Assembly (NCBI RefSeq): GCF_004361695.1
Contig: NZ_SNVW01000003.1
Coordinates: 310,001-374,000 of the forward strand
Reading direction: 5' to 3'
Origin: Curtobacterium flaccumfaciens
GTDB lineage: Bacteria; Actinomycetota; Actinomycetes; Actinomycetales; Microbacteriaceae
DNA length: 64,000 bases
How positions within the stretch are numbered: the stretch's first letter is position 1; each line of letters starts with the position of its first letter. Positions 9,241 through 15,666 of this stretch are shown here, one piece after another. A program made the position numbers and the translations under genes. Below the pieces are notes generated by a model that was not told the origin of the DNA, made no database searches, and saw only the letters and a list, made by a program, of their open reading frames with translations.

Positions 9241-10266
9241 ATGGAGTACTCGAAGCCATGGCTGTCCATCGCGGACCAGATCGCGCAGCTGCGATCTCGT
9301 GGGCTGGCAGTGCCCGACCAGGACCGGGCGACCGGTCTGCTCCAGGAGGTCGGCTACTACCGCTTGACCGGGTACCTCCACCCGTTCCGGAGCACGATCG
9401 CTGACCGGCGAGCCGATCCGGAGGGACGGCGGCTCCTGAGCGACGACTACCGACAGGGGACCACGCTCGACCACGCGGACGCGCTCCTGTCCTTCGACCG
9501 GGAACTCCGGTTGCTCGTGATCGAGGGTGTCGAACGGATCGAAGTCGCGGTGCGGACCCGACTCGCCCACACCCTCGGTCGCAGCTCGGCCTTCGCCCAC
9601 GAAGAGGCCACCACGTTCACCGCCGCGTTCACGGAACCCCGAGAGGATCGTGACGGGGCCGTCTCGAGCGCACATGCCGAGTGGCTCGAGCGCGTGCAGG
9701 AGCGCCAGGCGAAGTCCGACGAGGCGTTCGTCGCACACTTCCGAGCGCGGTACGACGGGCGGATGCCGATCTGGGCGCTGACGGAGATCCTCGAGTTGGG
9801 GCATGTCTCGCGCCTCTACGCAGGCCTGCGGAACGACATCGCGACCGAGATCGCGGCCGAGTTCGGCGTCCCGACGAAGCGGCTCATGCAGAGCTGGCTT
9901 GCGTCCGTGAACTACGTCCGCAACGTGGCGGCGCACCACGCTCGCCTCTTCAACCGGAAGCTCGTCGTCGCACCGAAGCGTCCCAAGCGCTCCGAACTCG
10001 CGCTGCTCGACCACCTCGCCGGTCCGGAGACGCCGAAACAGTTCGGCGTCTACAACGCGTTGGCCGTCATGGCCTTCTTCCTGCGGGCAGTGCCGTCGGA
10101 CCGCGACTGGGCTGTCCGGATGGCGGCGCTCATGCGGGCCTTCCCGGACGCCCCGTCGATCGACGTCCGGTCGATGGGCGTCGCGCCGCGATGGTTGGAC
10201 GAGCCCCTGTGGCGACCGGAGCGATCCCCGGAGACGCTGGCGGGTACGAGTACGGAAACGTCCTAG
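9241..10266 (+). CDS. Abi_2 family (AbiD/AbiF-type) HEPN abortive-infection protein
   Basis: A 341-residue protein with the Abi_2 layout: SKPWLSIADQIAQLRSRG near the N-terminus, LLQEVGYYRLTGYLHPFR (33-50), LLSFDRELRLLVIEGVERIEVAVR (82-105), and the HEPN RNase motif NYVRNVAAHH with R227, N228 and H232. HEPN proteins of this type are RNases used in phage defence or toxin-antitoxin pairs. The ATG at 9241 is chosen over earlier in-frame starts because GGGGAAGG lies about 6 nt upstream and homology begins at MEYSKPW. The short tail after residue 300 is not conserved to my eye. Its stop TAG and the stop of the convergent WYL gene share the same four bases CTAG (10263-10266). The upstream small RNA is the likely partner. 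Confidence 0.88.
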   Translation: MEYSKPWLSIADQIAQLRSRGLAVPDQDRATGLLQEVGYYRLTGYLHPFRSTIADRRADPEGRRLLSDDYRQGTTLDHADALLSFDRELRLLVIEGVERIEVAVRTRLAHTLGRSSAFAHEEATTFTAAFTEPREDRDGAVSSAHAEWLERVQERQAKSDEAFVAHFRARYDGRMPIWALTEILELGHVSRLYAGLRNDIATEIAAEFGVPTKRLMQSWLASVNYVRNVAAHHARLFNRKLVVAPKRPKRSELALLDHLAGPETPKQFGVYNALAVMAFFLRAVPSDRDWAVRMAALMRAFPDAPSIDVRSMGVAPRWLDEPLWRPERSPETLAGTSTETS

Positions 10267-11207
10267 TCGCCGATGGCCCCGCGCAGTCGATCGGCCAGTG
10301 CGGCGGCGGCCGCGCGGAGCTCGTCCGGTCCCTCGACCGTGAAGTCGACCGCGGCAGCAGCGAAGGCCGCGGCGAGCGCCTCCCACGACCACGAGCCCCG
10401 CGTGAGACGGCACCGGTCGGGGCCGAGGGCCTCGAGCTCGGCGTCGTCGGGCAGGTAGGGCGCGACGGTCCGCGCCGACGTCTCGAGCACCGCTGTCCCG
10501 ACGCAGGGCCAGACGTCGTGGAGGTCGGACCCCTTGAAGCGTGCGGACACGAACGCCGACGGATCGCCGCCGGGGACCGGGCGCGGCACGAAGGGGACGC
10601 GTGTGCGGAGCCGCGGCACGATCCGGTCGATCCGGTGCGTGCGCCAGTCCTGCCGGTCGAGGTCCCAGTCGAGCAGGTACCAGCGGCCGTTCCGGGCGAC
10701 CACCGCGTGCGGTTCCACGTGCCGGGGCGTCTCGTCGTCGCCGTAGCCGAAGCGCATGACCTCGCGGAGGTGCACGGCCTCGGTGACCGCGACGAGGACC
10801 TCCGGGTCGGTGCGGGTGCGCCCGGTCGTCGTGACGGCCCGCACGGCGTCCATCCGGGTCCGGAGCCGCGCGGGCATGACCTGCCGGACCGTCGCGAGCG
10901 CCCGCGCGGCAGACTCGGCGATGTCCGCACCGGAAGCGGGTGCGACGGCGAGTGCCAGCGCGATGGCGACCGCCTGGTCGTCGTCGAACAGCAGCGGCGG
11001 CAGGTCCGATCCCGCTCCGAGCCGGTACCCGCCGGCGGGGCCGCGCAGGGACTCCACCCGGTACCCGAGCTCGCGGAGCCGCTCCACGTCGCGGCGGACC
11101 GTTCGCGGACTGACGTCGAGCCGTCCGGCGAGCTCGTCGCCCGGCCAGTCGCGGTGCACCTGCAGCAGCGAGAGCAGGGCGAGCATGCGCGACGAGGGTC
11201 CGGCCAT
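10263..11207 (-). CDS. WYL-domain transcriptional regulator (YafY/DeoR-like HTH)
   Basis: A 314-residue protein with an N-terminal winged helix (SRMLALLSLLQVHRDW, then LAGRLDVSPRTVRRDVERL) and a WYL domain around EPHAVVARNGRWYLLDWD with downstream DRIVPRLRTRVPF. WYL proteins sense small ligands or nucleic acid and often control the neighbouring gene. The start at ATG 11207 fits the family N-terminus; a GTG at 11237 would add ten residues. It diverges from a VOC-family gene across about 60 bp, so it probably controls that gene and itself. Confidence 0.88.
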   Translation of the reverse strand: MAGPSSRMLALLSLLQVHRDWPGDELAGRLDVSPRTVRRDVERLRELGYRVESLRGPAGGYRLGAGSDLPPLLFDDDQAVAIALALAVAPASGADIAESAARALATVRQVMPARLRTRMDAVRAVTTTGRTRTDPEVLVAVTEAVHLREVMRFGYGDDETPRHVEPHAVVARNGRWYLLDWDLDRQDWRTHRIDRIVPRLRTRVPFVPRPVPGGDPSAFVSARFKGSDLHDVWPCVGTAVLETSARTVAPYLPDDAELEALGPDRCRLTRGSWSWEALAAAFAAAAVDFTVEGPDELRAAAAALADRLRGAIGD

Positions 11208-11269
11208 GTCGATCAGTATCGTCCGAGAAGCAGACACGATCTGACCGCATCGCTCGACACACTCGTCCC

Positions 11270-11689
11270 ATGAGCATCGAGACCACGACCCACCTCAACT
11301 TCGACGGCGACGCCCGCGCGGCGCTCGACTTCTACGCATCGGTCTTCGGCGGCGAGGTCGCCGCGATGACGTACGGCGCGATGGGCGCCTCCGACGACCC
11401 GGACTGGGCGGAGCGGATCGTCTGGGGCCAGGTCGCCACCGACGCCGGCCTGCGGGTGATGGCGTTCGACGTCTGGCCCGGACAGCCGTACGACCAGGGC
11501 ACGAACGCCTTCTACGTGTACGTCCACGGGGACGACGCCGCCGAGGTGGAACGGTTCTGGGCCGCACTGGCCGAGGGCGCCGAGGTCCGGCAGCCGCTCG
11601 GGCCGTCGGCGTGGGCACCGCTCGCCGGCCAGCTGCGCGACCGCTTCGGCGTCGTGTGGCAGCTCGACGTCGCAGCGCCGCAGGAGTAG
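11270..11689 (+). CDS. VOC-superfamily (PhnB/glyoxalase-like) protein
   Basis: A 139-residue protein with the PhnB-like fold: THLNFDGDARAALDFYASVFGGEV at the N-terminus and FWAALAEGAEVRQPLGPSAWAPLAGQLRDRFGVVWQLD at the C-terminus (about 95-135). The paired beta-alpha-beta-beta-beta units usually bind a metal or a small ligand, for instance in drug-resistance or dioxygenase proteins. The substrate cannot be read from sequence. Divergent from the WYL regulator, a common pairing. Confidence 0.82.
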   Translation: MSIETTTHLNFDGDARAALDFYASVFGGEVAAMTYGAMGASDDPDWAERIVWGQVATDAGLRVMAFDVWPGQPYDQGTNAFYVYVHGDDAAEVERFWAALAEGAEVRQPLGPSAWAPLAGQLRDRFGVVWQLDVAAPQE

Positions 11690-11690
11690 G

Positions 11691-12251
11691 TCAGCGCGGG
11701 CGGGGATCGGTGTCGAGCATCGCCATGCACACGGCATCGGTCCACGCGCCGTCCCAGCGCAGGGCGTCGCGCGCCCGGCCCTCGACGACGAAGCCGATCT
11801 TCTCGTACGAGCGCTGCGCCGCCGGGTTGAACGCGTAGACCTCGAGCGAGACCCGGTGGAGCCCCACCACGTCGAACGCCCAGTCGACCACCGCACGACC
11901 GGCCTCCGTGCCGAACCCCCGCCCGCGCAGCGCCGGCCGGGCCAGGGCGATCCGGTAGTTCACCGCGAGGTCGTCCTCCTCGAGCTCGTTGAGGACGACC
12001 TCGCCGAGGTACGAGCCCTGGGCGTCGGTGATCGCGAAGTCCGCCCGGTCGTCCGCACCGGGCAGCCGTTCGAGGTGCGCGCGGACCCGGTCACGGGTGA
12101 ACGTTCCACGGGTGCCGGTCAGTCGCATCGCGTCCTGGTCCTCGAGTGCCGCGAGCGATGCGTCGAGGTGCTCCGGCCCGAGCTGCACGAGGGTGAGGCG
12201 TTCGGTGGTCAGGGTCGGCTGCGCGGCGAGCCGGTCGGTGATCACGCTCAT
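11691..12251 (-). CDS. GNAT N-acetyltransferase, RimJ/RimL type
   Basis: A 186-residue protein. LTTERLTLVQL at the N-terminus, AVNYRIALARPALRGRGFGTEAGRAVVDWAFDVVGLHRVSLEVYAFNPAAQRSYEKIGFVVEGRAR give the RimJ/RimL fold; the acetyl-CoA loop is RGRGFG. It acetylates an amino group on an unknown target (ribosomal protein N-terminus, antibiotic or metabolite). ATG 12251 is used; a GTG two codons upstream (12257) is also possible. It ends 1 nt from the convergent VOC gene stop. Confidence 0.85.
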   Translation of the reverse strand: MSVITDRLAAQPTLTTERLTLVQLGPEHLDASLAALEDQDAMRLTGTRGTFTRDRVRAHLERLPGADDRADFAITDAQGSYLGEVVLNELEEDDLAVNYRIALARPALRGRGFGTEAGRAVVDWAFDVVGLHRVSLEVYAFNPAAQRSYEKIGFVVEGRARDALRWDGAWTDAVCMAMLDTDPRPR

Positions 12252-12263
12252 GGGCACCAGAGC

Positions 12264-13154
12264 CTAGGGCGTCACCGTCGGCGCAGGTCGGCGCACGGGG
12301 GTCCACGTGCTGATCGTCACGGCGGCGGTGACCGTCGCGGGCGCGAACACCGTGCCGGGCGCGACGTGGTGGTGGCTCGGCCCCATGTGCACGACGTCGT
12401 GGACGTCCTCGGCGGTGAGGTCCATCGTCCAGGTCAGGTCCTCGGTGGACCGCAGCACGAACGCCGGCGTCAGGGAGTCGTGCAGGCGCCGTTCCTTCTC
12501 GGGGTCCACCGTGATCGTCGCCTCCGCCAGCTCCGCCAGGTGCCCGGTCCGCGGCGTCACCACGACGAGCACACCGTCGGGGTGCAGTACGCGGGCGTAC
12601 TCGGTCTGGTTGCGCGGCGCGAAGACGTCGAGCACGACTGCGGCCGCACCGTCGACGACCGGGAGGCGCTCCGTCACGTCCCCGACGACGGCCCCCGCTC
12701 GCTCGTGGGCCCGAGCCGCCCGCCGGATCGCGACGGCCGACAGGTCCAACGCGACCCCGAGTCGTGGACCCGGCTGACGGCCGACAGGTACAGGCACATC
12801 CTGCGCCACCCCGCGCCTCCCGTCCGCCGCGCGCAGCGCATGCGCGAGGTAGGTCCCCGGACCGGAACCGACGTCGAGGACGATCCCCGGGGCGGTCGCG
12901 TCGGCGACCTCCGCGGCGAGCGCCCGCTCGACCCGTGCGTAGTGACCGCGACCGAGGAAGCGGAGGCGGGCGTCGACCATCTCGGGAGTGTCCGCCGTCA
13001 GCGCTCGCCGCTTCGCCGGGAGGAGCGTCAGGTGCCCCTGCTTCGCCTCGTCGAACCGGTGCCCGTTCGCGCAGCCGACCTGCCCGGAGTCGACGCGGGC
13101 GAGGGGCTCGGCGCAGACGGGGCAGGCGAGCATCGGCAGCAGGTCGTCTCGCAC
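12264..13154 (-). CDS. rlmA: RlmA-type 23S rRNA guanine-N1 methyltransferase
   Basis: A 296-residue SAM methyltransferase. The N-terminal zinc finger is built from CPVC, then CANGH (residues about 11-31), followed by FDEAKQGHLTLLP. Motif I is VLDVGSGPGTYL. The family methylates G745 or G748 of 23S rRNA (RlmA-I or TlrB/RlmA-II); which one cannot be told here. The GTG at 13154 follows a TACGCT hexamer by exactly 6 nt and no Shine-Dalgarno is present, so the mRNA is probably leaderless. An alternative ATG at 13133 would remove seven residues. Confidence 0.85.
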   Translation of the reverse strand: MRDDLLPMLACPVCAEPLARVDSGQVGCANGHRFDEAKQGHLTLLPAKRRALTADTPEMVDARLRFLGRGHYARVERALAAEVADATAPGIVLDVGSGPGTYLAHALRAADGRRGVAQDVPVPVGRQPGPRLGVALDLSAVAIRRAARAHERAGAVVGDVTERLPVVDGAAAVVLDVFAPRNQTEYARVLHPDGVLVVVTPRTGHLAELAEATITVDPEKERRLHDSLTPAFVLRSTEDLTWTMDLTAEDVHDVVHMGPSHHHVAPGTVFAPATVTAAVTISTWTPVRRPAPTVTP

Positions 13155-13160
13155 CAGGCA

Positions 13161-13182
13161 AGCGTACGGGCGTCGGTAGCCT
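13161..13182. promoter_or_regulatory. Back-to-back -10 elements for rlmA and the SDR gene
   Basis: TACGCT on the minus strand (13166-13161) ends 6 nt before the rlmA GTG. TAGCCT on the plus strand (13177-13182) ends 6 nt before the SDR ATG at 13189. The two start codons are only 34 bp apart, so the divergent promoters overlap and both messages should begin at their start codons. Confidence 0.55.
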
Positions 13183-13188
13183 GACCGG

Positions 13189-13944
13189 ATGTCGCTGCAG
13201 CAGCTCTTCGGACTCGACGGACGCACCGCCCTCGTCACGGGCGGCAGCTCGGGGATCGGACGGGCCATCGCCGGCGCGCTCGCCGACGCCGGGGCCCACG
13301 TCCTCGTCGCCGCGAGGACCCGGGCGACCATCGACGAGACGGTGCTCGCGATCCGGCGGTCCGGCGGATCCGCCGACGGCATCGTCGCCGACCTGTCCTC
13401 ACGAGCGGGTGCGCACGGCCTCGCCGACGCGGCGGGCGAGGTCGACGTGCTCGTCAACTCGGCAGGGATCAACCTGCGGCCACCGATGCCGGAACTCGAC
13501 GAGGCCACGTGGGACGCCACCATGGCGGTGAACCTCGACGCCCCGTTCGTGCTCGGGCAGCGGCTCGCGCCCGGCATGGCGGCGCGCGGCCACGGCCGCA
13601 TCGTCTCGATCAGCTCCCAGCAGGCCCACCGTCCCTTCGCCGCCAGCGGCGCGTACGGGGTCTCCAAAGCCGGCCTGGAGGCGCTGGCCCGGTCCCAGGC
13701 GGAGGCCTGGTCCGGGCAGGGGGTCACCTCCAACGTCCTCGTCCCCGGCTTCGTGCAGACGCCGCTGAACCAGCGGCTCAGCGCCGACCCCGCGACGGTG
13801 TCGGCGCTCGCCGCGCGGACCCTCGTGGGACGGAACGGCCTGGCGTCGGACTTCGCGGCGGCGGCCGTGTTCCTCGCCGGGGACGGCTCCGCCTACGTCA
13901 CCGGCCAGTCCATCGCCGTCGACGGCGGGTTCTCCGTCCACTGA
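13189..13944 (+). CDS. Short-chain dehydrogenase/reductase (gluconate 5-dehydrogenase-like)
   Basis: A 251-residue classical SDR. NAD(P) motif TGGSSGIG (residues about 17-24), NSAG motif VNSAGI, catalytic Ser in VSISSQQ and Tyr-Lys in AYGVSKAG, and the C-terminal QSIAVDGGFS. It oxidises or reduces a hydroxyl/keto group; the closest recognised pattern is gluconate 5-dehydrogenase or FabG-like enzymes. Probable leaderless start (TAGCCT 6 nt upstream). Confidence 0.88.
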   Translation: MSLQQLFGLDGRTALVTGGSSGIGRAIAGALADAGAHVLVAARTRATIDETVLAIRRSGGSADGIVADLSSRAGAHGLADAAGEVDVLVNSAGINLRPPMPELDEATWDATMAVNLDAPFVLGQRLAPGMAARGHGRIVSISSQQAHRPFAASGAYGVSKAGLEALARSQAEAWSGQGVTSNVLVPGFVQTPLNQRLSADPATVSALAARTLVGRNGLASDFAAAAVFLAGDGSAYVTGQSIAVDGGFSVH

Positions 13945-13958
13945 ACGACGCCGTCCGC

Positions 13959-13994
13959 CAGGCAGGTGCCTGGGGTACTGCCAGGGCCTGCCTG
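13959..13994 (+). terminator. Hairpin after the SDR gene
   Basis: CAGGCAGGTGCCTGG (13959-13973) pairs imperfectly with CCAGGGCCTGCCTG (13981-13994) around GGTACTG. The left arm is itself a small palindrome. It lies 14 nt after the SDR stop; there is no U run, as usual for high-GC terminators. Confidence 0.5.
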
Positions 13995-14024
13995 TCGGGG
14001 GTCGCCGGTGGCAGGATCGTGGGC

Positions 14025-14963
14025 GTGAAGACACTGGAGTTGCCACAGACGGACCTCACCGCCTCCGACGTCATCGTCGGCCTGATGCGGATCAACGACA
14101 TGAGCGACGAGGACATCCGCTCGCTGTACAGCGCCTCGCGTGATGCGGGCGTGACGATGTTCGACCACGCCGCGGTGTACGGCGAATGGCACGGCTGCGA
14201 GGAGCGGTTCGGCGCTGCCCTCGCCCTGTCACCCGCCGAGCGCGCCGAGATCGTGCTGCAGACGAAGGTCGGGATCCGACCGACGCCGCACGGTGCCTAC
14301 TTCGACTTCTCGTACGAGCACATCCTCGAGTCGGTCGAGGAGTCGCTGACCGCGCTGCGCACCGACTACATCGACGTCCTGCTCCTCCACCGCCCCGACG
14401 CACTCGTCGAGCCGGAAGAGGTCGCCAAGGCGTTCGACGAACTGCACGCCGCCGGCAAGGTGCACCACTTCGGCGTCTCGAACCACACCCCGGGCCAGGT
14501 CGAGCTGCTCAAGAAGCACGTGCAGCAGCCGCTCGCGTTCAACCAGGTGCAGCTGAGCATCACGCACGCGAACGTCATCGCGCAGGGGGTGTCCGCGAAC
14601 ATGGGCGGCCTCGACCAGTCGATCGACCGCGACAACGACATCCTCAACTACTCGCGGCGCACCGACGTCACGCTGCAGGCCTGGTCGCCGTTCCAGAAGG
14701 GCTTCTTCGACGGCGTCTTCCTGGGCGACCGCGAGCAGTACGCCGAACTCAACGACCTGCTCGACGAGGTCGCGGCGGCGCACGGCGTCACCCCGACCGG
14801 GATCGCGGTCGCGTGGATCACCCGGCACCCCGCGCACTTCCAGGTCGTCCTCGGCACGACGAACCCGCAGCGAGTCCGCGACTCGGCCGCTGGCTCGGAC
14901 GTCGAGCTCTCCCGCGAGGAGTGGTACCGCATCTTCACCGCCGCGGGACACGTCGTTCCCTGA
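14025..14963 (+). CDS. Aldo/keto reductase (YdhF/oxidoreductase-like)
   Basis: A 312-residue AKR-type TIM barrel. Catalytic Asp-Tyr in MFDHAAVYG, Lys in VLQTKVGI, and His in DVLLLHRPD form the tetrad. GVSNHTP and VLGTTNPQRVRDS at the C-terminus fit the YdhF/COG4989 branch. It reduces carbonyls with NADPH; the substrate is unknown. GTG 14025 is preceded by AGGA at good distance. Confidence 0.88.
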   Translation: MKTLELPQTDLTASDVIVGLMRINDMSDEDIRSLYSASRDAGVTMFDHAAVYGEWHGCEERFGAALALSPAERAEIVLQTKVGIRPTPHGAYFDFSYEHILESVEESLTALRTDYIDVLLLHRPDALVEPEEVAKAFDELHAAGKVHHFGVSNHTPGQVELLKKHVQQPLAFNQVQLSITHANVIAQGVSANMGGLDQSIDRDNDILNYSRRTDVTLQAWSPFQKGFFDGVFLGDREQYAELNDLLDEVAAAHGVTPTGIAVAWITRHPAHFQVVLGTTNPQRVRDSAAGSDVELSREEWYRIFTAAGHVVP

Positions 14964-15127
14964 CCAGGAGCGGCGCCCGGCACCACTCGCACAACCAAAG
15001 GCACCCCGAACCGCGCACGAGCGTGGCGCGGGGTGCCTTTGGTTGTGCGAACGACCAGTAGCGCGCGGGCGGCGGCGCGCGGCGGCGGGCGCGGGCGGCG
15101 GGCGGCCGGCGGCGGGCGCGGACGGCG
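14964..15127. repeat. 62-nt inverted repeat (copy B) with GC simple tail; likely bidirectional terminator
   Basis: No gene. The element at 14988-15049 has ends CGCACAACC and GGTTGTGCG, exactly as copy A inside the kdp operon, and the same 62-nt length. Here the stem is longer: 22-bp perfect arms (14987-15008 and 15029-15050) around a 20-nt centre beginning AACCGCGC. It is followed at 15060-15127 by a simple GC run of GGCGG/GCGGGC units, again like copy A. Convergent genes on both sides make a two-way terminator likely. Confidence 0.75.
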
Positions 15128-15337
15128 TCAGTCGGAGGAGTCCGCGGACGTCGGCGCGCTCGGCACCGCGATGTCCACGGGCGACACCGCCGCGGGGTCG
15201 GCGGACGCGCCGCCCACCACGTCGAACGAGATCCCGAGCATCGCCGGGTCCTCGTCGAGCTCGAGCCCGCTCTCGGTCAGCTGGTCCTCGGGGATCGCGC
15301 GGCCCTGGGAGGGATCGAACGAGTTCGCAATCGACAT
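15128..15337 (-). CDS. Small acidic hypothetical protein, paralogue 1
   Basis: A 69-residue acidic protein with Ala/Pro/Ser-rich end. N-terminus MSIANSFDPSQGRAIPED resembles the next gene (MSMSAPFDPEQPGRSVPVD), giving a shared M-S-x(3-4)-F-D-P-x-Q-x-G-R-x-x-P signature. No known domain, membrane helix or signal. ATG 15337 is the start at which the shared motif begins. Function unknown. Confidence 0.55.
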   Translation of the reverse strand: MSIANSFDPSQGRAIPEDQLTESGLELDEDPAMLGISFDVVGGASADPAAVSPVDIAVPSAPTSADSSD

Positions 15338-15401
15338 GCGGACGAGCATGCCGGGCGCGCTTGGCAATCCGCCAAGAACGGGCTCGGCGTGGGCGATGGG
15401 G

Positions 15402-15632
15402 TCAGAGGTCGTCCGGGTGCAGGCGGTCGCCGACGTGCGGGCGTCGGAAGACCGGTCCGCCGCCGGCCTCGTCCTCGTCGTGGTGGCTGACGGGCGAGAC
15501 GCTCGGGTCACCGGAGTCGTCGCCGACGTCGGCGCCGCGGCTTTCCTCCACCTCGAGTTCGTCCTCGTCGGAGCCGTCCACGGGGACCGACCGGCCGGGC
15601 TGTTCGGGATCGAAGGGTGCGCTCATCGACAT
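15402..15632 (-). CDS. Small acidic hypothetical protein, paralogue 2
   Basis: A 76-residue, strongly acidic protein (stretch DGSDEDELEVEESRGADVGDD cut short here: residues about 20-40 are mostly Asp/Glu). The FDPEQPGR motif near the start matches the neighbour at 15128-15337. Start at ATG 15632 or 15626. Composition suggests an unstructured protein. No function recognised. Confidence 0.55.
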   Translation of the reverse strand: MSMSAPFDPEQPGRSVPVDGSDEDELEVEESRGADVGDDSGDPSVSPVSHHDEDEAGGGPVFRRPHVGDRLHPDDL

Positions 15633-15666
15633 GCGCCGAGCATGCTCCGGCCGGGTGAACGGCGGG

